Source: Fibrobacter sp. | GTDB taxonomy: Bacteria; Fibrobacterota; Fibrobacteria; Fibrobacterales; Fibrobacteraceae | Assembly: GCA_024398835.1 (NCBI GenBank) | Contig: JAKSIK010000001.1 | Span: 62,001-126,000, forward strand | DNA: 64,000 bases | Reading direction: 5' to 3' | Shown here: positions 7,702 through 16,398 of the stretch, one piece after another | Numbering within the stretch: the first letter of the stretch is position 1 | Layout of the letters: each line of letters opens with the position of its first letter | Position numbers and translations under genes: made by a program | The notes under the pieces: model-generated | The model's database searches: none | What the model was told of the DNA's origin: nothing | The model's input: the letters and a program-made list of their open reading frames with translations, nothing else

Positions 7702-7733
7702 TTTGTGGATTTTTTTGTAATATCTATATTTTG
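7702..7733 (+). promoter_or_regulatory. aroC promoter, Bacteroidetes-like and leaderless
   Basis: TTTG at 7702-7705, 19 bases, then TATATTTTG from 7725. This is the spacing and nearly the sequence of the Bacteroidetes -33 TTTG / -7 TAnnTTTG promoter. TATATT ends seven bases before the aroC ATG, so the mRNA should start at or next to the start codon. Confidence 0.65.
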
Positions 7734-7737
7734 AAAC

Positions 7738-8817
7738 ATGTCTAGCACCTTTGGAAAAATATTTACGGTAACCACATGGGGTGAATCCCATGGCCTCGCT
7801 GTTGGGGCTGTCGTGGATGGCTGCCCTGCGGGAATTCCCCTAACAGAAGCGGATGTTCAGGAATTTCTGGACCGTCGCCGCCCTGGTCAAGGTGCTGTGA
7901 CTACGGCTCGGAACGAAAAAGACCAGGTGAAGATTCTTTCTGGCGTTTTTGAAGGGAAGACCACGGGAACGCCCATCAGTTTTGTGGTTTTCAATGAGGA
8001 CCAGCACAGTGCCGATTACAGCGATGTGCAAAAGTGGTACCGCCCGAGCCACGCGGATTTGAGCTATGATTTGAAGTATGGGTTCAGGGATTATCGCGGT
8101 GGTGGCCGTAGTTCTGCCCGCGAAACCATCGGCCGTGTGGCCGCAGGTGCTGTAGCGCGGAAATTTCTGGAAAAAGTTGCAGGAACGGAATTCCTGGCTT
8201 GGGTCAGTTCCATAGGCGATGTAGATTGCCCGACGTTTAATGCGAGCGATATATCTCGCGAGGCTATTGAGGCTTCTGCGGTTCGTTGCCCGGACAAAGA
8301 TGCTTCTGCCCGGATGGAAGCAGCTATTTTAGATGCCAAGAAGAATGCGGATAGCATTGGTGGCGTTGTGAGCCTTCTGGTGAAGAATGTACCCGCTGGT
8401 TTGGGCGAACCCGTTTTTGATCGTTTGGATGCTCTTCTTGCTCAGGCCATGCTTTCCATTCCGGCAAGCAAAGGCTTCGAAATCGGAAGCGGTTTTGCGG
8501 CTGCTCGCATGAAGGGCAGTGAACATAATGACGACATCTTCTTTGATGGCGCCTTCCATACCCGCACGAATAATGCAGGCGGTTCTGTTGGCGGCATCAG
8601 CAATGGAGAGAATATCTTCTGCCGCATCGCCTTCAAGCCGACGGCTACAATTGCCCAATCTCAAAAGACCGCTAGTCGGGATGGTGAGAATGGGGAACTT
8701 TTGGCGAAAGGACGTCATGACCCCTGTGTGGCTGTTCGCGCTCCAGTGATTGTAGAAAGTATGGCGGCGTTGGTGCTTGCCGATCTCTATCTGCAGCAAA
8801 AGCGTCAGTCTCTCTAA
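7738..8817 (+). CDS. aroC: Chorismate synthase
   Basis: 359 residues, full length. AroC converts 5-enolpyruvylshikimate-3-phosphate to chorismate with reduced FMN, the last common step of aromatic amino acid synthesis. Signatures seen are the N-terminal FGKIFTVTTWGESHG, RRRPGQG, the FRDYRGGGRSSARET block and GGSVGGISNG. The transcript appears leaderless. lpxK follows nine bases after the stop, which makes an unusual aromatic/lipid A gene pair that is probably an operon. Confidence 0.97.
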   Translation: MSSTFGKIFTVTTWGESHGLAVGAVVDGCPAGIPLTEADVQEFLDRRRPGQGAVTTARNEKDQVKILSGVFEGKTTGTPISFVVFNEDQHSADYSDVQKWYRPSHADLSYDLKYGFRDYRGGGRSSARETIGRVAAGAVARKFLEKVAGTEFLAWVSSIGDVDCPTFNASDISREAIEASAVRCPDKDASARMEAAILDAKKNADSIGGVVSLLVKNVPAGLGEPVFDRLDALLAQAMLSIPASKGFEIGSGFAAARMKGSEHNDDIFFDGAFHTRTNNAGGSVGGISNGENIFCRIAFKPTATIAQSQKTASRDGENGELLAKGRHDPCVAVRAPVIVESMAALVLADLYLQQKRQSL

Positions 8818-8826
8818 GAGGGCGTT

Positions 8827-9684
8827 GTGCCTCTATTCCTGAAATACCTTCTAGCTCTGGTCTACAGGATTGGGTATTTGCTTCATCATCATTTTTGCCT
8901 CAAATCGGGGAAGCCTCTTTCCCATGCCCAGCTAATTGTGGTTGGGAGTTTTTTGGTCGGTGGCGCTGGAAAGACACCTTTTTGTCTGTGGTTGGTGTGG
9001 AGGATTCCTGCAAATTACAAGGTGGCGGTTTTATGCCATTCCAGGGCTTGGGATGAAGTTAATTTGTATAAAATGAAGTTGTGCGATTGCGCGAATGTGC
9101 GGGTGTTTGCCACAAAAAATCGGTACAAAACGGCGCATGAAATTGATATGCAGTTTGATTACATCATTTGCGATGATGGCTTTGAGGATTCCCGCCTAGT
9201 GGGGGCAAAAGTTGTCCGTTTAGATTGGTCGCAACCGCCCACGTCTCTTAAGGATTTGATTCCGCTAGGAAAACATCGCAGTTTGGTGCAAGATCATGCG
9301 GCTCCGGCTTTGGTTGCACGCTGCTATGGTGCGGAGAGGGATGTTTCTTTTGCAATTGATGGCGTTAATGCTGATGGATTTTCGGGTCGTTCTGCTGTAG
9401 TTTGTGGGCTAGGAGATCCAACCCGCTTTGTGGAGGATTTGAAGAAGGTTGGAGTGGACGTGCAGATGGTGATTTACCGCCCCGACCATGATTCGAAATT
9501 TGAGACCGCTGTAATTTCCGTCATGGAGCTTGCAGATGCCGTATGGATGACAGAAAAGGATGTTTGTCGATTGTCCGCGGAGTTGCGGGGAAATTCTAAA
9601 ATCAGGGTGGTGGTGCAAAAAAATTTTGTGGCTCCGAACTTCGCTAAAAAAATGGAACTGTCATTTCACCTGAGCTTCATCTAG
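8827..9684 (+). CDS. lpxK: Tetraacyldisaccharide 4'-kinase
   Basis: 285 residues. LpxK phosphorylates the 4' position of the lipid A disaccharide at the inner membrane. An N-terminal hydrophobic helix precedes the P-loop GSFLVGGAGKTP (about residues 39-50), and the family block DYIICDDGFEDSRL carries the conserved Asp pair (DDGF). The start is GTG. The protein is shorter than typical LpxK (about 320-330), with a compact C-terminus, but the key motifs are present. It shows that the organism makes lipid A and fits the Gram-negative envelope. Confidence 0.9.
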   Translation: MPLFLKYLLALVYRIGYLLHHHFCLKSGKPLSHAQLIVVGSFLVGGAGKTPFCLWLVWRIPANYKVAVLCHSRAWDEVNLYKMKLCDCANVRVFATKNRYKTAHEIDMQFDYIICDDGFEDSRLVGAKVVRLDWSQPPTSLKDLIPLGKHRSLVQDHAAPALVARCYGAERDVSFAIDGVNADGFSGRSAVVCGLGDPTRFVEDLKKVGVDVQMVIYRPDHDSKFETAVISVMELADAVWMTEKDVCRLSAELRGNSKIRVVVQKNFVAPNFAKKMELSFHLSFI

Positions 9685-9735
9685 ACGACGTTGTAAGAAA
9701 TTTGTAAATTTACCTGTGTTTTACAGGAGTGCGGT

Positions 9736-11199
9736 ATGACATTGACGAAACGAATTTCAGAACTTTTACAGTCCTTATCTGCAGGAATTCCCGAACGCGA
9801 ATTTTTTATCCAATTGGGATTTCTGTCTACTCTTATTGGGGAACCCTTTTATTTGTATGGACGTGCTGGTTCCGGAAAGTCGCTAATTATTGAACGTTTG
9901 ATTGCTGCTTTTAAGAACGCAAAGGTGCTGAAAATTGGCAAGCGTGAACAGGAAATCCCTGAAAAGTTAAACGCCTTTGACATTATCGTGTTTCAGAAGT
10001 TTGATCCGGCTGAGGAAGACGAAAAGACTCAAGTCCACATTGCCTTGCAGGACGGCGATAAGGCTTCCGTTATCATTTCCGGAGAACTTCGCCCTGAGGT
10101 GGCGCTTAACCGTGGTGAGATTGTAGATGAAATCACGCTGACCATCGCCCTTCCAGATAGCATTTCTTCAGGAGCGCTTTGCTCGCTACTCCAAACCCCA
10201 GGTGATGTGACCGCGACGCATGTTCCCCTTGGAATGGCGGTATCTGCAGAGGAACGTACCCTTTGGAATGAGGAAATCAAGAAGGTCTCGTTGTCGGCGG
10301 ATTCTCTGAATGTTATTGGCAAGGTTGCGGAAATTTGCGAGCAGAATAATTTTTATGTATCCATCCGCAAATGGATTGCCCTCACCAATATGGTAAAAGC
10401 CGTGGCCTTTTTCAATGGCCGCTCGGAAACGCAATTGACGGATACGTTCTTCCTTGGAACATCGATTTGGGGCCGTAATACTTCTAACAAGATTATCGCA
10501 GACAAGTATCGTGAAATTGTCTATAGCGCTCTGTTTAAGGATGCTCCGGGTGTTTTGAATGATCCTTACGATGGAGACCAACTTTTGGAACGTGTGCACA
10601 AATTATTGAATCGTAGCAATAATTTGTATGAAACAAAAGTGTTCAATAATGAGTCTTGTCTTTTCTATCGCATTACCGTTGCAGGCGAACCTACACCGTT
10701 GTACGCTCCGCTTCGCTATGTGGAAACGGAACAGGATTTTCACCCGTATAACGAATTACGTCAAGAAGAAAAACGGGTGCTTTGCAATTATCATGGGACA
10801 TCTCTCTGCTCTATCGCTATTGATTCTTCCATAAAGTCTGTGGGTTTGCGTAATTCTACAGCTCGTTCTGCCTCTGCAGTTGTCGGAAAGTATGAGGATT
10901 TCGCAAATGTGCCCTCCTATGTCATTCGGGAAAATGACCCTACCATCATTGCCCAGAAGCAAGAGGAATTGGATGCTATTCGCAAGGAAATCCAGGAAGT
11001 TTCTGAAAGGGAAAGCAAAAACTTGCAGGTGATGCGTGATGTATACAAGAACATCAAGGCTGCGCAGGAAGACTTGTTCTGCAATAAGGTTTTCTTTGAC
11101 GAGGCGCAGGCTTTGGTCAAGAAAAGCTTTGATGCTTCTACAACGGCAATCAATAAGCTTAAAGAAGCCCACGAACTTATAGCTTCTAAAAGCATCTAA
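9736..11199 (+). CDS. RavA-like MoxR-family protein with degenerate ATPase site
   Basis: 487 residues. The N-terminus (PEREFFIQLGFLSTLIGEP) and the segment SIRKWIALTNMVKAVAFFNGR resemble RavA, the MoxR AAA+ partner of a VWA protein. Walker A is intact (GRAGSGKS, 42-49). The Walker B position reads FDIIVFQK (81-88), so the Asp-Glu pair is replaced by Gln-Lys, and the sensor 1 Asn region reads ISGELRPEV. It may bind but not hydrolyse ATP. The C-terminal 100 residues are a predicted coiled coil (from about residue 395, EELDAIRKEIQEVSERES). AGGAG lies upstream at 9725-9729. No VWA partner gene is adjacent; a true MoxR lies convergently at 11282-12265. Confidence 0.75.
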   Translation: MTLTKRISELLQSLSAGIPEREFFIQLGFLSTLIGEPFYLYGRAGSGKSLIIERLIAAFKNAKVLKIGKREQEIPEKLNAFDIIVFQKFDPAEEDEKTQVHIALQDGDKASVIISGELRPEVALNRGEIVDEITLTIALPDSISSGALCSLLQTPGDVTATHVPLGMAVSAEERTLWNEEIKKVSLSADSLNVIGKVAEICEQNNFYVSIRKWIALTNMVKAVAFFNGRSETQLTDTFFLGTSIWGRNTSNKIIADKYREIVYSALFKDAPGVLNDPYDGDQLLERVHKLLNRSNNLYETKVFNNESCLFYRITVAGEPTPLYAPLRYVETEQDFHPYNELRQEEKRVLCNYHGTSLCSIAIDSSIKSVGLRNSTARSASAVVGKYEDFANVPSYVIRENDPTIIAQKQEELDAIRKEIQEVSERESKNLQVMRDVYKNIKAAQEDLFCNKVFFDEAQALVKKSFDASTTAINKLKEAHELIASKSI

Positions 11200-11220
11200 C
11201 GCACTGCGTTTTAACGAAGA

Positions 11221-11252
11221 AAGCCTCAAGAGAAATCCTGAGGCTTTTCTGT
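11221..11252 (+). terminator. Terminator after the RavA-like gene
   Basis: AAGCCTCA (11221-11228) pairs with TGAGGCTT (11239-11246), followed by TTTCTGTTTT. Confidence 0.85.
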
Positions 11253-11281
11253 TTTATAAGGGTGTCGTCGCAGTCCGTAAA

Positions 11282-12265
11282 TTACGGAACTTCCACTGTA
11301 TCCAGAATCTTCTGGACCACAACTTCCGGCGTGATTTCTTCGGCCTCTGCTTCAAAGCTCAAAATCAAGCGGTGGCGGAGAACTTCCATTGCCACAGCTT
11401 TCACATCTTCGGGCGTAACATAGGCGCGGCCCTGAATGAAGGCGTGTGCCTTTGCCGCTTGCGCAAGACCGATGGAGGCGCGGGGAGAGGCGCCCACTTC
11501 TACAAAGCCCACTAAATCGCTACGCTTGATGCTGCCCGGATCGCGGGTGGCGAGAACCAGGTTCACAATGTATTCGCGGACGCGTTCGTCCACATAGACC
11601 TGCTTCACCAATTGCCGAGCGTTCAGGATGTCTTCCTTAGTAGCTACGGCCTTGGGTTGGCGAAGGCCAGCACCGCTAACCGCATCCAAAATCTTCATTT
11701 CATCAGCCTTGTTGGGGTAGCTGACTTTCACCTTCAGGAGGAAACGGTCCACCTGGGCTTCAGGGAGCGGGTATGTTCCTTCCTGCTCGATGGGGTTTTG
11801 CGTCGCTAGCACCAGGAAGGGTTCGTCCAGTTTGAAGGTTTCATCGCCGATGGTGATGTGCCGTTCCTGCATGGCTTCCAGAAGGGCGCTTTGGACTTTG
11901 CTGGGTGCGCGGTTGATTTCGTCAGCCAGCACCAGGTTTGTGAAAAGCGGGCCCTTTCGAGTTTCAAACTTTGCTTCTTTTGCATTATAAATGGTAGTAC
12001 CCAAGAGGTCTGCAGGGAGCAGGTCTGGCGTGAACTGGATGCGCTTAAAATTCAGGGAGACGGCATCGGCAAAAGCCTTGACTGCGGTTGTTTTTGCAAG
12101 GCCAGGAAGACCTTCCAAGAGCACGTGGCCATCGGCGAGAATGCCAGTCAAGATGCTCTCCACCATGGATTTCTGGCCAATCACCGTATCTTCAACTTCG
12201 TTCAGCAGATTTTGACAGAAAACGCTCTGCTGCTTGATTTTTTCAGAAAGTTCTTGAATATCCAT
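11282..12265 (-). CDS. MoxR family AAA+ ATPase
   Basis: 327 residues. Walker A is in LLEGLPGLAKTTAVKAF and Walker B with the arginine-rich MoxR signature is LADEINRAPSKVQSALLEAM; sensor 1 is LATQNPIEQEGTYPLPEAQ. These are hallmarks of MoxR, a chaperone-like ATPase that works with VWA-domain and Bat proteins. GAGG precedes the ATG. It is the last gene of a minus-strand group, 95 bases after the BatD-like gene. A VWA-domain partner is not in the window. Confidence 0.93.
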   Translation of the reverse strand: MDIQELSEKIKQQSVFCQNLLNEVEDTVIGQKSMVESILTGILADGHVLLEGLPGLAKTTAVKAFADAVSLNFKRIQFTPDLLPADLLGTTIYNAKEAKFETRKGPLFTNLVLADEINRAPSKVQSALLEAMQERHITIGDETFKLDEPFLVLATQNPIEQEGTYPLPEAQVDRFLLKVKVSYPNKADEMKILDAVSGAGLRQPKAVATKEDILNARQLVKQVYVDERVREYIVNLVLATRDPGSIKRSDLVGFVEVGASPRASIGLAQAAKAHAFIQGRAYVTPEDVKAVAMEVLRHRLILSFEAEAEEITPEVVVQKILDTVEVP

Positions 12266-12360
12266 ATCAACAAACCTCTTTTATAATTACAAAGGGATAT
12301 TACCTTGTTTCTCGCAAAAATCTACAAATTAATTTTTGAAAAAACAATTTTGTGTGCCTG

Positions 12361-13170
12361 TCAATCCTCTTCTTCCACTTGCATGAGCTTCATGGCGAGT
12401 TTCCAGGTTTCCCGGTTTTCAAAAGTGTCCCGAGCCAGTGCGCCGTAGCGGGCGTGGGCGAAGGCTTGAATGATGCCTTCCCAACCTTCTAGGGCGCCTT
12501 CTTTCTGCAGAGTTTCCAGATTTTCGCTGCCGAATTTGTGGCCTGCGAATTTTTTGCAGGCTTGCTCCAGCTCCAGAAGCCACTGGCGGCCATCTGCCAC
12601 GTTGATGCGCTGTTTGAGAATGAGCATCTGTTCTCTGAGTTCCAGCTGGAATTCACGTTCGGTGCGGCTGGTGAGGGCCCGCTGCTTGTTTCTGCGGGTG
12701 CGGAGGATGGCGGCTGCTGCGACGATGGCGCCCACGGCGAATCCTACGGCAATGGGTGTGCTGTTGACGGGCTCTTTTACTTGCAGGGGAAAGGGTTCCG
12801 TTTTGAGTTGGAGCGGAACTCCCATTGAGGTTGGAATTTCAAATTGGAGGGCGGGAATGGCGAGACTTCCGGTGTCTTCGGCGGCAATTTTATACTTGAA
12901 AAGTACCGAAGCCTTTTCTTGCCCATCCACTACAGAGCGGCTGGATTCCTGAGACATGCTAATTTGCGTGAGGCCCTTGGCATTCGCGGAATTGGTGGGA
13001 AGTACGAGAAGTGAACTTCCGTTAACGCTCCAGCTTACTGTTACGGGGAATTCAAAGGTGTCGCCAACGTGGACGTTTTTTACGCAGCCAATGGTAATTC
13101 CAATTCCCAAGTCCTTTGGAGACGGGAGTTCTTGTGATTCCATGGGTTGGACTAGTGAATCTATAGCCAT
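12361..13170 (-). CDS. BatD-like membrane protein
   Basis: 269 residues. An N-terminal region (about 20-130) predicted as beta-sandwich has the phrasing of BatD-type proteins (VHVGDTFEFPVTVSW, GSLAIPALQFEI). One transmembrane segment follows (PIAVGFAVGAIVAAAAIL, about 138-156), with basic residues after it, then a helical cytoplasmic part (160-265). No classical signal peptide is visible at the N-terminus; the start used is three bases after the preceding stop. Placement before MoxR supports a Bat/MoxR function in envelope stress or complex assembly. The family call is by pattern and position. Confidence 0.65.
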   Translation of the reverse strand: MAIDSLVQPMESQELPSPKDLGIGITIGCVKNVHVGDTFEFPVTVSWSVNGSSLLVLPTNSANAKGLTQISMSQESSRSVVDGQEKASVLFKYKIAAEDTGSLAIPALQFEIPTSMGVPLQLKTEPFPLQVKEPVNSTPIAVGFAVGAIVAAAAILRTRRNKQRALTSRTEREFQLELREQMLILKQRINVADGRQWLLELEQACKKFAGHKFGSENLETLQKEGALEGWEGIIQAFAHARYGALARDTFENRETWKLAMKLMQVEEED

Positions 13171-13173
13171 AAT

Positions 13174-13839
13174 TTAAAAGTCCAGATTTCCTGTAGAAAG
13201 CCCTGTAACGGGAACGATTCGTTTTTCACCATTGCCACTAACGACGATTGCCATTCCAGTGAGGTAATTCATCCAGTGACTGGGAGTGAATTCGAAGTTG
13301 CAGAAATAGCCGAGGCAAGGCACAACCCATGCATCGTGGGTCGAAAAAATGTTGAACCGGGCCGTTCCCTTTTCGAACATCATTTGAACCAGTTCTTCCG
13401 CTTTTGGCCCGATGGGGAAGAATGCGGGATGGTCCTTGCCGTACATCCAGTTGCAGATGTTCTGGTAGAAGTGAGAGTTGAGTTGCTTGAGGTATTCGTC
13501 GTAATTGCGGACAAAATAATGCCCGAGAGAATCCATCACGTTGACTTTTGAGGCGGAGGGCCCGCCGGCGGTTTCGCGGCCTGCGGCAATCTGTTCCGCG
13601 GTTTCGATGCAGCGGCCTACGGGGCTTGAAAAATAGATGGCATCGCCAGATGTGGGGAAGAGCTTTCCGAGGGCGAAAGCTTCTGCACGGCCTTCATCGG
13701 TAAGCCCTACAAGGGCGCCTTTGTGGGCATCGCCTTCGGTAATGTGGCGACGCGTGCCATGCCGGATGAGCCAGAAAACGCGGTCATCGGGTTTGAGGGA
13801 GAGGAAGAAATCTTTGGCTTGGATGTAGTTGTTTGCCAT
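13174..13839 (-). CDS. Histidine phosphatase superfamily protein
   Basis: 221 residues. WLIRHGTRRH near residue 23 is the RHG motif whose His is phosphorylated in catalysis. FSSPVGRCIETAEQI gives the second Arg region, and STHDAWVVP near residue 165 supplies the second catalytic His. Branch 2-like features (no signal peptide, an HD-type motif) suggest an acid phosphatase or phytase-like fold, but the substrate is unknown. It lies in a minus-strand cluster, three bases before the BatD-like gene, and probably shares its transcript. Confidence 0.85.
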   Translation of the reverse strand: MANNYIQAKDFFLSLKPDDRVFWLIRHGTRRHITEGDAHKGALVGLTDEGRAEAFALGKLFPTSGDAIYFSSPVGRCIETAEQIAAGRETAGGPSASKVNVMDSLGHYFVRNYDEYLKQLNSHFYQNICNWMYGKDHPAFFPIGPKAEELVQMMFEKGTARFNIFSTHDAWVVPCLGYFCNFEFTPSHWMNYLTGMAIVVSGNGEKRIVPVTGLSTGNLDF

Positions 13840-13880
13840 GGTCGCTTTCTTTATGCTCTAGAAGATTACGCTCCGAATTT

Positions 13881-14462
13881 TTATGCTCCGAACAAGCTTT
13901 CGATTTTTTCTGCAAAGGGAAGACCGAGGCTCCCTTCCACTAGAAGCCACAAGATATATCCGATGATGAAACTGAAAATTCCGAGGAGGAACCCGCAAAT
14001 GACGTCAGTAAACCAGTGGACGCCGTAGTAGACCCGCAAAAGTCCCCAGGTGAGGGGGAGAATCAGCATAATCCAGCCGTACTGAGGAACTACGAAAAAT
14101 ACAGAGGTGGCAACGGCCAGGTTGTTCATGGTGTGGCCGGAGGGAAAACTGTATTTGTCCAGCGGTGGAACCTCTGCCTTGATTTCGGGGTTTGCGGCAA
14201 AGGGGCGTGGGCGCTTGGTGCTGAGCTTGACAATCTCGTAGACGATGAGGCTTATGACAAGAGCGATGAGGGCGTGGTCCAAGGCTTTGAAAAAAGTTAT
14301 CCAGCCCGTTTTCCAGATGACGAATGCGATAAAAAGAGCCCAGCCATATCCGTCTCCTAGACGAACATAGAATTTCATCAGCTTTTCGACTTTCTTTGAA
14401 AAATGTCGATTTGTCCAACTGACAGATATCCGGTTGTCAAATTCTGCGATTTTCTTAAACAT
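13881..14462 (-). CDS. PAP2 family membrane phosphatase
   Basis: 193 residues with about five hydrophobic helices. The three phosphatase motifs are KLSTKRPRP, FPSGHT and LRVYYGVHWFTDV; the last keeps the catalytic His and Asp, with LR in place of the usual SR. Relatives dephosphorylate phosphatidate, undecaprenyl pyrophosphate or lipid A. A TAAATT box ends seven bases before the ATG, so the mRNA may be leaderless. It heads the minus-strand cluster leading to MoxR. Confidence 0.88.
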   Translation of the reverse strand: MFKKIAEFDNRISVSWTNRHFSKKVEKLMKFYVRLGDGYGWALFIAFVIWKTGWITFFKALDHALIALVISLIVYEIVKLSTKRPRPFAANPEIKAEVPPLDKYSFPSGHTMNNLAVATSVFFVVPQYGWIMLILPLTWGLLRVYYGVHWFTDVICGFLLGIFSFIIGYILWLLVEGSLGLPFAEKIESLFGA

Positions 14463-14579
14463 TTGCTCTAATTTAATTATTTTCGCGGGGAACCAAAGAT
14501 GAAATTTTCATATCTTTTGATTTAAGCAAATCATTTCTAGTGGCGGCATTTTTGCTGTCAAATTTTAAGAGGTTTTATA

Positions 14580-15749
14580 ATGCGCGTTCTCGTTCTCAAT
14601 TGCGGCAGTTCTTCTGTGAAGTTCGCTGTCATCGATACCAAAACTCAGGAATCCATTTCCAGCGGCCTTGTGGAAAACATCGGCGTTGATGGTCATGTGA
14701 AGGCTAAGGGCCCGGAAGGAAAGATCGATTTCAACTTTGATTGCCCCACTCACGCAGAAGCTGTGGCAGAAGTGCAGAAGTTCTTGGGAGAACAGAAGCT
14801 CATTGATTCCATCGAAGCCATTGGTCATCGCGTGGTGCATGGCGGCAAGTACATCAAGAGCGAGAAGGTCACTCAGGAAGTGATTGATTACATCCGCAGC
14901 ATCACTCTGTTTGCCCCTCTCCATGAGCCTGCCCATGCCACAGGTATGGAATGCGCCATGAAGTTCTTCCCCAAGCTTCCCCAGGTTGCCGTGTTTGATA
15001 CGGCTTTCCATCAGACCATGCCCCGCAAGGCTTTCCTCTATGGCATTCCCTACAAGTTCTATGAACAGGACGCCATCCGCCGTTACGGCTTCCACGGCAC
15101 CAGCCACCGCTTTGTTACTGGTGAAGCCTGCAAGATTTTGGGCAAGAAGCCGGAAGAAACTTGCCTCATTACCGCCCACTTGGGCAATGGCTCCAGCTGC
15201 TCTGCCATTCTGAACGGCAAGTGCGCCGACACTACCATGGGCTTTACACCGCTGGATGGTCTCATCATGGGCACCCGTTCCGGTAGCATCGACCCCGCCA
15301 TTCTCTTTTTCATCAGCAAGAAGTACGGCTACGATATTGATCGCCTGGACAAGATGGTGAACAAGGAATCCGGTTTGCTGGGTCTTTCGGGACTTAGCAA
15401 CGACATGCGCACTTTGAGCCAGGCTGCAAGCGAAGGCAATGTGGGTGCACAGATTGCTATTGAAACCTTCTGCTATAAGTTGGCACGTGAAATCGGTGGC
15501 ATCGCCATGGCGCTTCCGCGGATTGACGCTCTCGTGTTTACCGGCGGCATTGGCGAAAACAGCTTCCTCGTGCGTAAGACGGTGATGGAGAACTTGGCTC
15601 TGCTGGGTTACCAGATTGACGATGAACGCAACATGAAGAGCGGTAAGGAATCTGGCCACATCATCAGTAAGGATGGCACGCCGACTGCCATGGTGGTGGC
15701 TACCAACGAAGAGTTGCTCATTGCTCTCGATACAGAAGCAATGGCGTAA
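14580..15749 (+). CDS. ackA: Acetate kinase
   Basis: 389 residues, full length. AckA makes ATP and acetate from acetyl phosphate, the final step of acetate fermentation. Signatures are the N-terminal VLVLNCGSSSVKF, the ITAHLGNGSS region, FTPLDGLIMGTRSG and GGIGENS near the C-terminus. A TATCTTTTG box at 14511 gives a leader of about 60 bases with GAGG before the ATG. pta is not adjacent. Codon use is strongly biased to C-ending codons, which fits high expression. Confidence 0.97.
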   Translation: MRVLVLNCGSSSVKFAVIDTKTQESISSGLVENIGVDGHVKAKGPEGKIDFNFDCPTHAEAVAEVQKFLGEQKLIDSIEAIGHRVVHGGKYIKSEKVTQEVIDYIRSITLFAPLHEPAHATGMECAMKFFPKLPQVAVFDTAFHQTMPRKAFLYGIPYKFYEQDAIRRYGFHGTSHRFVTGEACKILGKKPEETCLITAHLGNGSSCSAILNGKCADTTMGFTPLDGLIMGTRSGSIDPAILFFISKKYGYDIDRLDKMVNKESGLLGLSGLSNDMRTLSQAASEGNVGAQIAIETFCYKLAREIGGIAMALPRIDALVFTGGIGENSFLVRKTVMENLALLGYQIDDERNMKSGKESGHIISKDGTPTAMVVATNEELLIALDTEAMA

Positions 15750-15782
15750 CAATTTAAAATTCAAAATTCATAATTCATAATT
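15750..15782. repeat. AATTCATAATTC-type dispersed repeat
   Basis: Tandem words of the form AAAATTCA/TAATTCATAATT, the reverse complement of the words at 2085-2235 and 41775-41818. Non-coding. Confidence 0.7.
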
Positions 15783-15811
15783 AACCGCGGGTATGAAACT
15801 CGCGGTTTTTG
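15783..15811 (+). terminator. ackA terminator
   Basis: AACCGCG (15783-15789) pairs with CGCGGTT (15801-15807), followed by five T in all. Confidence 0.85.
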
Positions 15812-15839
15812 CATTTTAAATAATCTACTTTTTTGCTAA

Positions 15840-16085
15840 AAATAAAAAAAGTGTGGTAGTGATAAAGTTAAACTGTCGTTGTGAGAATAAAGCGTCGACC
15901 AAGGATGGGGAGGGCGCAGGGAGGGGCCCGTGCGGCCTTCGCACAAATCCAAAAGCCGAAACAAACGAGCAAACTTGTTCGGTCACTTGTGAGGCTAGGA
16001 TTTGGGGTATACCCCACTCTGAGCTGGGGCCCCGCCCAGCAAGCAGTTTATTTCTGCTGATAAATATATAGTCATATAAGTATCC
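15840..16085. other. Unexplained GC-rich structured intergenic segment
   Basis: The segment is markedly more GC-rich than the flanking intergenic DNA and contains the hairpins GTGCG-GCCTT-CGCAC (near 15929), the palindrome GGGGTATACCCC (near 16007) and GGGGCCCC-type blocks near 15915 and 16028 that could pair. A short ORF (72 codons from 15853) has no family signature and no ribosome binding site. It matches none of the 6S, tmRNA, SRP or RNase P signatures I know. It could be a small RNA, a repeat copy or the remains of an element. Confidence 0.4.
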
Positions 16086-16127
16086 TAAATATTTTTATAT
16101 TTAACTCGTCAAAACCTTATGCTGTGA

Positions 16128-16350
16128 AAGGCTGCAAAGTGGGGTGGCGCGGTTTGTGAATCGCCGGCCTACTTTGTAAGAGAATCCCGTGCTGCAACTG
16201 GCAAAACGCCAAGGCAAATTCGGGAACGGTCCCGCCGCTGTAAGGGAGGACGAAACCAGCAAAAACCAATGTTTGGCGGGCAGGCAACTGCGAAGCCAGA
16301 TGTGAAGGGGCTGGAAGTAGGATGATTCCCGAGTCAGAAGAACTGTAAGG
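16128..16350 (+). ncRNA. Cobalamin riboswitch
   Basis: The segment contains the B12-riboswitch landmarks in order: GAATCCCGTG (about 16182), GGGAACGGTCCCGCCGCTGT (about 16221, the conserved B12-box core), GCCAG (about 16294) and ATTCCCGAGTCAGAAGAAC (about 16324) closing the aptamer. It ends about 50 bases before a BtuB-like receptor start, with GAGG at 16391-16394. Such elements shut off expression when adenosylcobalamin is present, probably here by hiding the ribosome binding site. Outer boundaries are approximate. Confidence 0.9.
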
Positions 16351-16398
16351 CTCCACGGGCATGGCGCCCAAAGCGCTATGCTGCAACTTTGAGGCTGA

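Noticed and set aside
15853-16071. 72-codon ORF in the segment before the riboswitch
   Set aside because: No ribosome site, odd composition and no family; kept only as part of an unexplained segment.
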